Shown piece by piece: positions 54,459 through 64,000 of a stretch of DNA of 64,000 bases. Made by a program: the position numbers and the translations under genes. This DNA comes from Paraburkholderia youngii (lineage in GTDB: Bacteria > Pseudomonadota > Gammaproteobacteria > Burkholderiales > Burkholderiaceae): NCBI RefSeq assembly GCF_013366925.1, contig NZ_JAALDK010000002.1, positions 1,508,197 through 1,572,196 of the forward strand, written 5' to 3'. Under the pieces are notes generated by a model, which saw only the letters and a list, made by a program, of their open reading frames with translations, searched no databases and was not told the DNA's origin. Each line of letters opens with the position of its first letter. Within the stretch, counting starts at the first letter, position 1.

Positions 54459-55997
54459 TCAGGCAGGTACCGCAAGACCGCTGACGTCGGCGGAGGCGAC
54501 GAAGCGATCGGGGCGCAGTGCGACTGCGCGCGCACCGTACTTGCGCAACCATGGGCGCAGTACGCCGTCGAGATCGACGAATTCGTCGCAGCCCTTGGTG
54601 TGCTGATCCTGTTGGCGCAGCGCGATGTAGCGGGCGCCGAGCTGGTCCCACGCCGCTTTTTCATCGGGCGTGAGCAGCGTGGCGGGATCGACGTCGTCGC
54701 CGAGCAGCACGAAGCCGTCGCCGAGCAGGTCATCCAGCCGTGCCATCACCCCGCGGTTATCGCCCACGACGGGTTGCGGGACCATGCGGCCCACGATGCT
54801 GTCGTGAGCGAGCGGACCGCGCAGCCAGCCGGCTTCCAGCACCGGCGGCGCGATGAGCGGCTGCTCCGGCGCGTCGGGCGGAGGCGGTGCATTGAGCGCG
54901 GCCTGTTCTTCTTCGGAGAGTTCCTGTTTGATGATGCGGCCGAGTTGCACGGCAAGGCCGGTGTAGAACGCCGCATTGGGCCGACGTTCCGCTTCATAGG
55001 TGTCGAGGAACTGCTCGGGCAGCGTGCCCTTGAGCACGCCCGCGAGCTTCCAGCCCAGATCGAACGCGTCGCGCATGCCGGTTTGCATGCCCGCGCCTGC
55101 CCAGGGCGGCATCAGATGCGCCGCGTCGCCCGCGAGAAACACGCGCCCGACACGCCACTTGTCGGCCATCCGCGTATGGTGGCGATAGAACGCATACTGG
55201 TGGATTTCGACGTCGTCCTCGGTGACGCCGAGTGCCTTAAGCAGCGGCCAGACGTCCTCGTTCGTCGCGAAGTCGGCTTCCGACTCGGTAGGCTTCAGCG
55301 GCAGTTCCCAGCGGTGGTTGCCGCCAGACAGCGCGATGTCCACCACCGGCCGTTCCTTGTCGGACCAGAACGTCAGCAGGTTGCGGTCCGGCCACCAGCG
55401 CTTGACGCGGCAGTCGATCACGATCCACTGCACGTCGAGCGTATCGCCCAGCAGTTTGACGCCGAGCTTGCCGCGCGTGGCACTGCTGCCGCCATCGCAG
55501 CCGATCACGTAGCGCACGCAGGTCTGTTTCGTTTCGCCAGTCGCGAGGTCCCTTGCGGTCACCGTGACGCCGGTTTCATCCTGCTCCAGCGACACGACTT
55601 CGAAGCCGTAGTGCACGTCGATGCATTCGGCGTGCTTCGCCGCGCATTCGCGCAGTGTGGACTCCATCGTCGGTTGATAGATGTTGAAAAAGCGCGGCTT
55701 GATGCCGAGTGTCGAAGGCGGGTGCTCGATGCGCAAAATCTCGGTGCCGTCATAGCGCATCCAGCGTAGCGCGCGTTGCGGATCGATCTGCTTAAGCACC
55801 GGTTCGTCGACGCCGAGGTTCTGGAAGATGCGCATCGTCCAGTCGTTGACGGTGACTGCGCGCGCACGCTGGTAAATGTCTTTGTGTTGCTCGAACGCGA
55901 TGGTGGAAATGCCGTGTTTGGCGAGGGTCAGCGCGGCGATCACGCCGGTCGGTCCATAGCCGACGATGGCAACCTCGGCGTCGTACTCATTGGTCAT
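54459..55997 (-). CDS. mhpA: 3-(3-Hydroxyphenyl)propionate hydroxylase-type FAD monooxygenase
   Basis: 512 residues, class A flavoprotein monooxygenase. FAD-binding VAIVGYGPTGVIAALTLAKHG at the N-terminus, the second motif YVIGCDGGSSATR (DG motif), and GRVFLAGDAAHLMPPWAGAGMQTGMRDA (GD motif) are all intact. Hydroxylates the ring at position 2 to give a 2,3-dihydroxyphenylpropionate-type catechol, using NADH and oxygen. Substrate (3-hydroxyphenylpropionate or -cinnamate or a close analogue) is inferred from the operon. A gap of 107 bp upstream separates it from mhpC. Confidence 0.92.
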   Translation of the reverse strand: MTNEYDAEVAIVGYGPTGVIAALTLAKHGISTIAFEQHKDIYQRARAVTVNDWTMRIFQNLGVDEPVLKQIDPQRALRWMRYDGTEILRIEHPPSTLGIKPRFFNIYQPTMESTLRECAAKHAECIDVHYGFEVVSLEQDETGVTVTARDLATGETKQTCVRYVIGCDGGSSATRGKLGVKLLGDTLDVQWIVIDCRVKRWWPDRNLLTFWSDKERPVVDIALSGGNHRWELPLKPTESEADFATNEDVWPLLKALGVTEDDVEIHQYAFYRHHTRMADKWRVGRVFLAGDAAHLMPPWAGAGMQTGMRDAFDLGWKLAGVLKGTLPEQFLDTYEAERRPNAAFYTGLAVQLGRIIKQELSEEEQAALNAPPPPDAPEQPLIAPPVLEAGWLRGPLAHDSIVGRMVPQPVVGDNRGVMARLDDLLGDGFVLLGDDVDPATLLTPDEKAAWDQLGARYIALRQQDQHTKGCDEFVDLDGVLRPWLRKYGARAVALRPDRFVASADVSGLAVPA

Positions 55998-56076
55998 ATC
56001 TTGTCTCCACTAGATATTCTGGATGTTCAACGTGGCAGCGGGATGCGCGTATTCGCAGCGCAAGGGCCAGCGCGAT

Positions 56077-56104
56077 GACGGCGACCGCCGCCGTCGCCCG
56101 TTTT

Positions 56105-56106
<2 letters not shown>
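56077..56106 (+). terminator. Terminator-like hairpin with T6 on the + strand, inside the mhp operon
   Basis: GACGGCG (56077-56083) pairs with CGCCGTC (56089-56095), and an alternative GGCGAC/GTCGCC stem overlaps; CGTTTTTT follows. The run of T's includes the complement of the mhpC TAA stop. No + strand gene ends here, so it may be an accident of sequence or may block antisense transcription. Confidence 0.35.
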
Positions 56107-57933
<1,827 letters not shown>

Positions 57934-58086
57934 AGCTCTCCTTATGTTCAAGTTCTGATGACGGGCCATTGGCCCGGAAATGTTGCGAAGCACTCTCCGG
58001 TGCATGCTCGTGTCCGAATCGGGCGATGAGGAACAACGCCCGATCCGGACGCTGGTCTGGCTCATTCCCACAGTTGGAATTAGTGT

Positions 58087-58145
58087 ACCGATCGGTCCAA
58101 TCGCGAACAGCCAGGGCAAACCAGTAATGAACCGATCGGTCCAAT
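58087..58145. promoter_or_regulatory. Twin operators in the TetR-dioxygenase divergent promoter
   Basis: ACCGATCGGT, a perfect 10-bp palindrome, occurs at 58087-58096 and 58131-58140. Both copies are followed by CCAAT, so a 15-bp sequence ACCGATCGGTCCAAT is repeated exactly 44 bp apart. The pair lies between the TetR start (58182) and the dioxygenase start (57933). It is the expected place and form for TetR-family operators that repress both directions. Confidence 0.8.
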
Positions 58146-58181
58146 ACGGTAGAAAAGGGGGCGAAGCGGTATACTTTTGGA

Positions 58182-58937
58182 ATGGAAACCACACAGCAGA
58201 TTGGCAATCGACGCGGCCAGAGATCGCGCCAGGAAATCCTCGACGCAGCCGCCCGCGTGATGTCGGCCTATGGCTACACCGGCACCTCGATGTCGGCGCT
58301 GGTCGAAGCAACCGGAATCCCGAAGAGCGCGATCTATCATCATTTCGGCTCCAAGGCCGGGCTGTTGGCGGAGGTGATGGCCCAAGGCGCGCGGGGCTTC
58401 TTCGCCGCGATGCGTGAAGCTCACCAGAATCCCCCGGAGGGCGGCACGTCGCGCGAGCGTCTGGGCTGGTATCTGAAGAAGACAGGGGAGGTGTTCCAGC
58501 ACCGCGAGAACTTCCTGCGCCTGTTGGTCGTCATGGTGATGAGCAACGAGGCCGCGGAGCCGGAGGCGATCCAGACGGTGATCGAGGTGCGCAACGAAGG
58601 CCGCGACTATATGCGCGAGATGATCCGCAGCGCGTTCAGCGCTGAAGGCGACGCCGCGGCGTCAGCGGTCGCCGACGAACTGGCGTATTTCGGCATGCTC
58701 GGTTTCGACGGCGCTTTCGTCTCCTTTCAATCTGGCGACAACAGATCGATGGAAACGCATATGGCGCAGCTCACCGATGCGCTGATTGCGCTAGGCGAAG
58801 CGCGTGCCGCGTCGTTCCGGGAAGCGACACGGGCAGCGGGCCGCAAGCGTGAGGCTAAACTGGCGAAGGACTCTGTCCGGCTGGCGGAGAAGCGGCCGAA
58901 AAGCAAAGCGGTGCAAAAGGGCGGCATCGCTGGCTAA
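58182..58937 (+). CDS. TetR-family transcriptional regulator
   Basis: 251 residues. N-terminal helix-turn-helix (about 12-60): QRSRQEILDAAARVMSAYGYTGTSMSALVEATGIPKSAIYHHFGSKAGLL, the complete TetR signature. The ligand domain follows (HRENFLRLLVVMVMSNEA). The last 45 residues are lysine- and arginine-rich (GRKREAKLAKDS, KRPKSKAVQKGG), an unusual basic tail. Divergent from the meta-cleavage operon, which it probably represses until an aromatic acid or CoA thioester binds. The ATG lacks a ribosome site but lies 7 bp after a TATACT hexamer, so the transcript may be leaderless. Confidence 0.9.
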   Translation: METTQQIGNRRGQRSRQEILDAAARVMSAYGYTGTSMSALVEATGIPKSAIYHHFGSKAGLLAEVMAQGARGFFAAMREAHQNPPEGGTSRERLGWYLKKTGEVFQHRENFLRLLVVMVMSNEAAEPEAIQTVIEVRNEGRDYMREMIRSAFSAEGDAAASAVADELAYFGMLGFDGAFVSFQSGDNRSMETHMAQLTDALIALGEARAASFREATRAAGRKREAKLAKDSVRLAEKRPKSKAVQKGGIAG

Positions 58938-59015
58938 CTCAGCCTCGCGCGGCCACGTTGAACGGGCAGGGCTGGCGTTGCGCGAGTCCCCGCGCGAAGC
59001 GCCTCTGAACGATGC

Positions 59016-60341
59016 TTACAGGTTCGCGCCCCGCAGATCGACGACGCGTTTCGCCTTGCCGGTGGCGGTCATTGGAATATGTCCGGCAAGCGCGACCGAG
59101 ACCGTCGTCGAGACGCCGACCATCGTCTTGATGCGATGCTGCAGTTCGCGCGCGAGCGCTGTCCGATCGTGGTCGCTCAACGACTCGCCGACCTCCGGCC
59201 GCGCTTCGACGCACACCGCCAGTGAATCCAGATGCCCGTCGCGTTTGACCGTCAATTGATATTGCGCGCTCAGCTTGGGAATCGCGAGAATCAGCTCTTC
59301 GATCTGGCTCGGAAACACGTTGACGCCCCGGATGATCAGCATGTCGTCCGAGCGTCCGGTGATCTTCGCCAGCCGGCGCATCGCGCGGGAAGTCGGGGGC
59401 AACAGCGAGGTCAGATCGCGCGTGCGATAGCGGATGACCGGCATGGCTTCCTTCGTCAGCGAAGTAAAGACCAATTCGCCTTCGCTTCCATCCGGCAGCA
59501 CCTCACCGGTAACGGGATCGATGATTTCCGGGTAGAAGTGGTCTTCCCAGATCACCGGACCGTCCTTGCTTTCGATGCACTCCGCCGCGACGCCGGGGCC
59601 CATCACTTCAGAGAGGCCGTAAATGTCGACCGCGTCGATTCGCGCCCGTGTTTCGATTTCGCTACGCATGGCCTGGGTCCAGGGCTCGCCGCCGAAGACA
59701 CCCACCTTCAGCGACGATTCGGCCGGATTCATCCCTTGGCGCGTCATCTCGTCGATCAGGTTCAGCATGTACGACGGCGTGACCAGAATGATCGACGGTT
59801 CGAAGTCACGGATCAACTGAACCTGCTTTTCCGTCTGGCCGCCGGACATCGGCACCACCATGCAGCCGAGCCGCTCCGCACCGTAGTGAATGCCCAGGCC
59901 GCCGGTGAACAGGCCATAGCCGAACGCGTTGTGCAGCGTGTCGCCGCGACGGCCGCCGGCAGCGCGGATCGAACGCGCGACGATGTCGGCCCAGGTATCG
60001 ATGTCGCGTGCGGTGTAGCCCACGACCGTCGGCTTGCCCGTGGTCCCGCTCGATGCATGCACACGCACCACCTGGTCGCGCGGTACGGCGAAAAGACCGA
60101 ACGGATAGTTGTCGCGCAGGTCCTTCTTCGTCATGGTCGGAAACCTGGCCAGATCGGACAGTTCCTTCAGATCGTCCGGATGCACGCCAGCGGCATCGAA
60201 CGCCTTGCGGTAATGCGCCACGTTGTCGTAGGCATGGCGGACCGACCATTTGAGGCGAGTCAGTTGCAGAGCCTGCAGCTCGTCGCGGCTGGCGCGTTCG
60301 ATCGGTTCGAGTTCGTCGGATTGGGGGGTGCGTCGGACCAT
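59016..60341 (-). CDS. paaK: Phenylacetate-CoA ligase
   Basis: 441 residues, the usual length. Activates phenylacetate with ATP and CoA, the first step of the paa pathway. Adenylate-forming motifs: VHASSGTTGKPTVVGYT (P-loop-like, near 100), YGLSEVMGPGVAAEC (A5), RYRTRDLTSLL (A7, conserved Asp), and IPMTATGKAKRVVDL with the C-terminal catalytic lysine. I chose the ATG at 60341, preceded by GGAG; the frame extends to 60422 over the paaH end. Transcribed with paaJ and paaH; gap of 37 bp after paaH. Confidence 0.95.
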   Translation of the reverse strand: MVRRTPQSDELEPIERASRDELQALQLTRLKWSVRHAYDNVAHYRKAFDAAGVHPDDLKELSDLARFPTMTKKDLRDNYPFGLFAVPRDQVVRVHASSGTTGKPTVVGYTARDIDTWADIVARSIRAAGGRRGDTLHNAFGYGLFTGGLGIHYGAERLGCMVVPMSGGQTEKQVQLIRDFEPSIILVTPSYMLNLIDEMTRQGMNPAESSLKVGVFGGEPWTQAMRSEIETRARIDAVDIYGLSEVMGPGVAAECIESKDGPVIWEDHFYPEIIDPVTGEVLPDGSEGELVFTSLTKEAMPVIRYRTRDLTSLLPPTSRAMRRLAKITGRSDDMLIIRGVNVFPSQIEELILAIPKLSAQYQLTVKRDGHLDSLAVCVEARPEVGESLSDHDRTALARELQHRIKTMVGVSTTVSVALAGHIPMTATGKAKRVVDLRGANL

Positions 60342-60378
60342 CGGAGTCTCCGGAATACTGGAATTGGATTGATTCGAG

Positions 60379-61938
60379 TCAGGCTGCGCTGTCGATGGCA
60401 GCGCGGGCATGCCATGACGCACGCGACCACGAAAGTGCGGCTAGTAGCGGTGAAACGCGGTACCGGTCTTCACCGTAATGGGTGCAGAGATTGCTCAGTA
60501 CCGTAGAGAACAGAGCGACGCCCGCGTTATCCGCCCACTGCAGCGGGCCCAACGGATAGTTGACGCCTTTTTCCATCGCCAGGTCGAGATCCGCGGCCGT
60601 GCACACGCCCTGATTGACTGCATCGGCCGCTTCGTTCACCAGCATCGCGACGGTCCGCATCACGATCATGCCGGCCACATCGGCCATCGGCACGACCGAG
60701 TAGCCGGCCGCCTGCATCGCGCCGACGACGGCCGCATAGGCCGAATCACTGCATTGCCGCGCACGGGCGAGCGCGACCGTGCTGCAGCCGGCGTAGTCGA
60801 GTGCGAGGTCGACGAGCACCACGTTGTCGTGATCCATGTCGTGAGCGCATTGAGTCGCCGTGCGCCCGTCGGTCAGTCGCAGCAGCGCGTCGTCGATTTG
60901 CGCGACCACACCGTCGACGCGTTCGGTTTCCGGCATCGTCGCCGTAACGAGCCCGGCATCCAGCAGCCTTTGTTGAAGCCGCGCGATCACGCCGGACTGC
61001 GGAAACAGATTGACGACCCGCGGAGAATCCGCGGGTGGCGCAAGCCGCGGGCTCGGGCGCGTGGCGTTCGGACCATATTCGTAGAAACCACGTCCCGATT
61101 TGCGGCCCAGAAAACCCGCATTGACCAGCTCCTGCTGGATCAACGACGGCGTGAACCGGGGATCGTTGAAATACGCACGAAACACCGACTCGGTGACCGC
61201 GAAATTGACGTCGTGTCCGATCAGGTCCATCAGCTCGAACGGTCCCATCCGGAAGCCGCCTGCCTCGCGGATCACCTCGTCGATCGACGCGGCACTCGCT
61301 GCCTGCTCGTTCAGAAGCCGCAGACCTTCGGCGTAAAACGGACGTGCCACGCGGTTCACGATGAAGCCGGGCGTCGAGCGCGCGTAGACGGGCGTCTTGC
61401 CCCACGCGGCGGCCGTTTCGTACACGCAGGTCGCGACGTCCGGCGATGTGGCGAGGCCGCTGACCACTTCGACCAGCGCCATCACGGGCGCGGGATTGAA
61501 GAAGTGCATGCCCACGAGGCGCGACGGAATCTTCAGCGTCGCACCGATCGCCGTGACGGAAATCGACGAAGTGTTGGTCGCGAGAATGCAGGCGTCGTCC
61601 ACGTGCTCTTCGAGCTCGGCAAAAATCTTGCGCTTCACTTCCAGCCGTTCGGCGACGGCTTCGATGACGAGCCCCGCATCGCGCATCGCGGCCAGCTGGC
61701 CGACCGCAAACAGCCTTCCGTTCGCTTGAGCGGCAGCCGTCGCGTCGAGGCGGCCTTTGTCGACGAGCCTCGCGAGATTCGCGCCGATGCCCTTGATGGC
61801 CTTTGCGACCGTAGCGGCATCGAGATCGAATAGGGCGACCCGGTGTCCGGCGAGCGCGGCCACCTGGGCGATGCCCGCACCCATCGCGCCCGCGCCGACG
61901 ATGCCAACGATCGTGGAAGTCTTCAATACGTTCGACAT
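60379..61938 (-). CDS. paaH: 3-Hydroxyacyl-CoA dehydrogenase of phenylacetate degradation
   Basis: 519 residues. NAD-binding VGIVGAGAMGAGIAQVAALAGH at the N-terminus; catalytic histidine in GMHFFNPAPVMALVEVV; FIVNRVARPFYAEGLRLL starts the first C-terminal helical domain. A second, duplicated C-terminal domain near 410-505 (AGMIVMRTVAMLVNEAADAV, MEKGVNYPLGPLQWAD) explains the length, as in known PaaH/PaaC proteins. Oxidises 3-hydroxyadipyl-CoA to 3-oxoadipyl-CoA. ATG at 61938 lies 14 bp after the paaJ stop. Confidence 0.93.
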   Translation of the reverse strand: MSNVLKTSTIVGIVGAGAMGAGIAQVAALAGHRVALFDLDAATVAKAIKGIGANLARLVDKGRLDATAAAQANGRLFAVGQLAAMRDAGLVIEAVAERLEVKRKIFAELEEHVDDACILATNTSSISVTAIGATLKIPSRLVGMHFFNPAPVMALVEVVSGLATSPDVATCVYETAAAWGKTPVYARSTPGFIVNRVARPFYAEGLRLLNEQAASAASIDEVIREAGGFRMGPFELMDLIGHDVNFAVTESVFRAYFNDPRFTPSLIQQELVNAGFLGRKSGRGFYEYGPNATRPSPRLAPPADSPRVVNLFPQSGVIARLQQRLLDAGLVTATMPETERVDGVVAQIDDALLRLTDGRTATQCAHDMDHDNVVLVDLALDYAGCSTVALARARQCSDSAYAAVVGAMQAAGYSVVPMADVAGMIVMRTVAMLVNEAADAVNQGVCTAADLDLAMEKGVNYPLGPLQWADNAGVALFSTVLSNLCTHYGEDRYRVSPLLAALSWSRASWHARAAIDSAA

Positions 61939-61952
61939 GCGAGTGGCTCCGC

Positions 61953-63155
61953 TCAAACGCGCTCGATCGCAATCGCGATGCCCTGGCCAACGCCGATGCA
62001 CATCGTGCAAAGCGCGAAGCGTGCGTTGCGGCGTTCGAGTTCGTAGGTCGCCGTCGTGACCAGCCGGGCACCCGAAGCGCCGAGCGGATGGCCCAACGCG
62101 ATCGCACCGCCGTTCGGATTGACGCGGGGATCGTCCTCCGCGACGCCGAGACGGCGCAGCACCGCAATACCCTGCGACGCAAACGCTTCGTTCAGCTCGA
62201 TCACGTCGAACTGGTCGAGCGTCATGCCGAGGCGCGCAAGCAGCTTCTCGGTGGCCGGTGCCGGTCCGATGCCCATGATGCGCGGCTCGACGCCCGCCGT
62301 AGCCATGCCCACGATGCGGGCACGCGGCGTCAAATGGTTGCGCTTCGCTGCCTCTTCGCCTGCGATCAGCAACGCGCAAGCGCCGTCGTTGACACCCGAA
62401 GCGTTGCCCGCCGTCACCGTGCCGTTGGGGCGCACCACACCTTTGAGTTTCGCCAGCGCCTCGAGCGAGGTCTCGCGCGGATGTTCGTCGCGATCGACCA
62501 CGAGGGGTTCGCCCTTCTTTTGGGGAATGCGCACCGCGGTGATTTCCTGGGCCAGCGTGCCGTCCGCCTGAGCGCGCGCGGCGCGTTGCTGGCTGCGCAG
62601 CGCAAAGCGGTCTTGCGAGTCGCGGTCCACGCCGAAGTCGTCGGCCACGTTTTCCGCGGTTTCGGGCATCGAGTCGACGCCGTACTGGCTGCGCATCAGC
62701 GAATTGACGAAGCGCCAGCCGATCGTCGTGTCATGGATTTCGGCCGAGCGCGAGAACGCCGTCGCCGACTTGCCGACCACGAAAGGTGCGCGCGTCATGC
62801 TTTCGACGCCGCCCGCAATGTAAAGGTCGCCATCGCCCGCCCGGATCGCGCGCGCGGCGCTGCCCACCGCGTCCATCCCCGAGCCGCACAGGCGGTTGAT
62901 CGTGGAGCCCGGGACGTCGATCGGCAAGCCCGCGAGCAAAGCGGACATGCGCGCGACGTTGCGATTGTCCTCGCCGGCCTGGTTCGCGCATCCGTAGAGG
63001 ACGTCCGCGACCTGCTGCCAGTCCACCGACGGATTGCGCTGCATCAGCGCGTGAATCGGCACGGCGCCGAGGTCGTCCGCGCGAACATCCTTCAGTACGC
63101 CTGCATAACGTCCGAACGGAGTGCGAATGGCATCACAGATAAAGGCTTCGGTCAT
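61953..63155 (-). CDS. paaJ: 3-Oxoadipyl-CoA/3-oxo-5,6-dehydrosuberyl-CoA thiolase
   Basis: 400 residues. Thiolase catalytic residues: Cys in NRLCGSGMDAVGSA (near 90), His in GGAIALGHPLGASGAR (near 355) and Cys in CTMCIGVGQG (near 385). INELNEAFASQ-type segment is present as VIELNEAFASQG. Releases acetyl-CoA and succinyl-CoA at the end of the pathway. PcaF of the beta-ketoadipate pathway is near-identical in pattern; adjacency to paaH, paaK and paaE favours paaJ. First gene of the paaJ-paaH-paaK run. Confidence 0.93.
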   Translation of the reverse strand: MTEAFICDAIRTPFGRYAGVLKDVRADDLGAVPIHALMQRNPSVDWQQVADVLYGCANQAGEDNRNVARMSALLAGLPIDVPGSTINRLCGSGMDAVGSAARAIRAGDGDLYIAGGVESMTRAPFVVGKSATAFSRSAEIHDTTIGWRFVNSLMRSQYGVDSMPETAENVADDFGVDRDSQDRFALRSQQRAARAQADGTLAQEITAVRIPQKKGEPLVVDRDEHPRETSLEALAKLKGVVRPNGTVTAGNASGVNDGACALLIAGEEAAKRNHLTPRARIVGMATAGVEPRIMGIGPAPATEKLLARLGMTLDQFDVIELNEAFASQGIAVLRRLGVAEDDPRVNPNGGAIALGHPLGASGARLVTTATYELERRNARFALCTMCIGVGQGIAIAIERV

Positions 63156-63261
63156 GGTGTTTTCCGGTAGAGAAATTGAACGATTCAGGCTTTGCATCCG
63201 CAACAGGGTTGCGCGGTGCGATCAGACATGAGCGGCTTCGCGCGGCGGCACGTGACGCCGT

Positions 63262-63274
63262 ACCGACCGTCGGT
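63262..63274. promoter_or_regulatory. Palindrome upstream of paaJ
   Basis: ACCGAC C GTCGGT is a perfect inverted repeat with a one-base centre, 107 bp before the paaJ start in the 188-bp gap after paaE. Its arms share ACCGA and TCGGT with the twin sites at 58087 and 58131, but with three extra bases in the middle. It may be the site of a phenylacetate-pathway TetR repressor. The rest of the gap shows nothing else clear. Confidence 0.45.
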
Positions 63275-63343
63275 GCTTGTTGAACAGTGAATGAGACATG
63301 AGATGGAACTTTGATCGAAGACGGGGGTGTGATGCGCTTGCGC

Positions 63344-64000
63344 TCAACGTTCGTCGTAACTGACGACAACCTTCTCGCTCACCGGATGACACTGACACGT
63401 CAGCACGAACCCGTCGCGAACCTCGTGTTCTTCGAGCGTGTAGTTCTTTTCCATCTTCACTTCGCCCTCGAGCACCTTCGCGCGACACGTGCAGCACACG
63501 CCGCCCTTGCACGCATACGGCAGCGCGAGACCGGCGCGCAGCCCGACGTCGAGCACGCTCATGCCCTGATACGGCAGGCGCAGCCTGCGCCGCTTGCCGT
63601 CGAGCACGATCTCGAGGTCGGCCGCCGGGGTGTCCGCGGTGATCTCGACGGGCGGCACGCCCGCCTGCGGCAGCGGCGTGCCGAAGCGCTCGACGTGCAC
63701 CTTCGCGGGCGGCACGCCGGCAGCCTTCAGCGCCGCCTCGGCCGCGTCCATCATCGGCGCGGGGCCGCAGATGAACGCCTCGTCGATCGCGTCGGCCGGC
63801 AGCAGCTGGTCGAGGAACGCCGCGCACTTCTGCTGGTCGAGCACGCCGTTGAAGAGCTCGACGTCCTGCAGGTCGTCCGACAGCACGTGATACAGCACGA
63901 AGCGGTTCATGAAGCGGTTCTTCAGATCCTCGAGCTCCTCGGCGAACATGATCTGGTCGACGCTGCGGTTGCCGTACACCAGCGTGAACGTGCTGCGCGG
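63344..64000 (-). CDS. paaE: Phenylacetyl-CoA epoxidase reductase subunit, C-terminal part (truncated by window edge)
   Basis: The visible 218 residues are the end of the electron-transfer subunit that feeds the PaaABC(D) epoxidase from NADPH. The NAD(P)-binding part is seen in FNGVLDQQKCAAFL and EAFICGPAPMMDAAEAAL. A plant-type [2Fe-2S] ferredoxin domain follows, with cysteines in LPYACKGGVCCTCRAK and FVLTCQCHPVSE. The start lies beyond the window. The rest of paaABCDE is expected upstream on this strand. Confidence 0.94.
   Translation of the reverse strand, partial: PRSTFTLVYGNRSVDQIMFAEELEDLKNRFMNRFVLYHVLSDDLQDVELFNGVLDQQKCAAFLDQLLPADAIDEAFICGPAPMMDAAEAALKAAGVPPAKVHVERFGTPLPQAGVPPVEITADTPAADLEIVLDGKRRRLRLPYQGMSVLDVGLRAGLALPYACKGGVCCTCRAKVLEGEVKMEKNYTLEEHEVRDGFVLTCQCHPVSEKVVVSYDER

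Overview
The window is GC-rich, gene-dense bacterial chromosome or megaplasmid. The gene families suggest a Betaproteobacterium of the order Burkholderiales, most likely Paraburkholderia, Caballeronia or Burkholderia. The clues are a Burkholderia-type trimeric porin, paa phenylacetate genes, a tricarballylate tcuRABC operon, an AroP-hpd-tyrB tyrosine block and a NodT/RND/MFP efflux set. The species assignment is inference, not measured. I found no rRNA, tRNA, CRISPR array, intact insertion sequence or phage gene.

Layout. (1) 1-12.1 kb is housekeeping and signalling: the end of aspartase and a periplasmic L-asparaginase; a multi-PAS hybrid histidine kinase; a 58-residue orphan ORF; a SulP transporter with a cyclic-nucleotide-binding tail, transcribed divergently from a SAM-domain class III cyclase/ATPase/TPR protein; a small membrane protein; and a methyltransferase-like protein. 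(2) 12.05-33.8 kb is the most unusual part. Two divergent operons share one promoter region. The leftward operon (28317 to 12051, 11 genes, very tight spacing) encodes a Coq4-like protein, an acyl carrier protein, a UbiA-like membrane protein, an NAD(P)-dependent reductase, a nucleotidyltransferase, a PEP-synthase-like dikinase, a fatty-acid desaturase, a fatty-acyl-AMP ligase and a complete tripartite RND efflux pump. The rightward operon (28842 to 33823) encodes a GHMP/beta-RFAP-synthase-like protein, a cobalamin-binding radical SAM enzyme, a tryptophanase/tyrosine phenol-lyase homologue and a thymidylate-kinase-like protein. I read the whole as a biosynthetic cluster for an unknown lipid-modified small molecule with dedicated export. 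Both operons carry diverged copies of the same leader sequence.

(3) 33.9-38.6 kb: an Lrp/AsnC regulator faces 4-hydroxyphenylpyruvate dioxygenase, an aromatic amino acid permease and an aromatic aminotransferase. This is uptake and entry into tyrosine/phenylalanine catabolism. (4) 38.6-47.2 kb: a patatin-like phospholipase, a second PAS hybrid histidine kinase, and the tricarballylate operon (LysR regulator, FAD dehydrogenase, Fe-S/membrane electron carrier, MFS importer), which ends in a perfect 15-bp hairpin. (5) 47.2-50.3 kb: degraded gene remnants, then an unrecognised multi-span membrane protein and a PAP2 phosphatase. This stretch looks acquired. (6) 50.4-58.9 kb: a leftward meta-cleavage operon for a hydroxyphenylpropionate-type aromatic (type I extradiol dioxygenase, hydrolase, FAD hydroxylase, hydratase, acylating aldehyde dehydrogenase, aldolase, porin). 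A TetR regulator is divergent from it, with two identical palindromic operators between them. (7) 59.0-64.0 kb: phenylacetate catabolism genes paaK, paaH, paaJ and the end of paaE.

Regions 3, 4, 6 and 7 together describe a soil or rhizosphere organism living on aromatic acids, amino acids and plant tricarboxylates.
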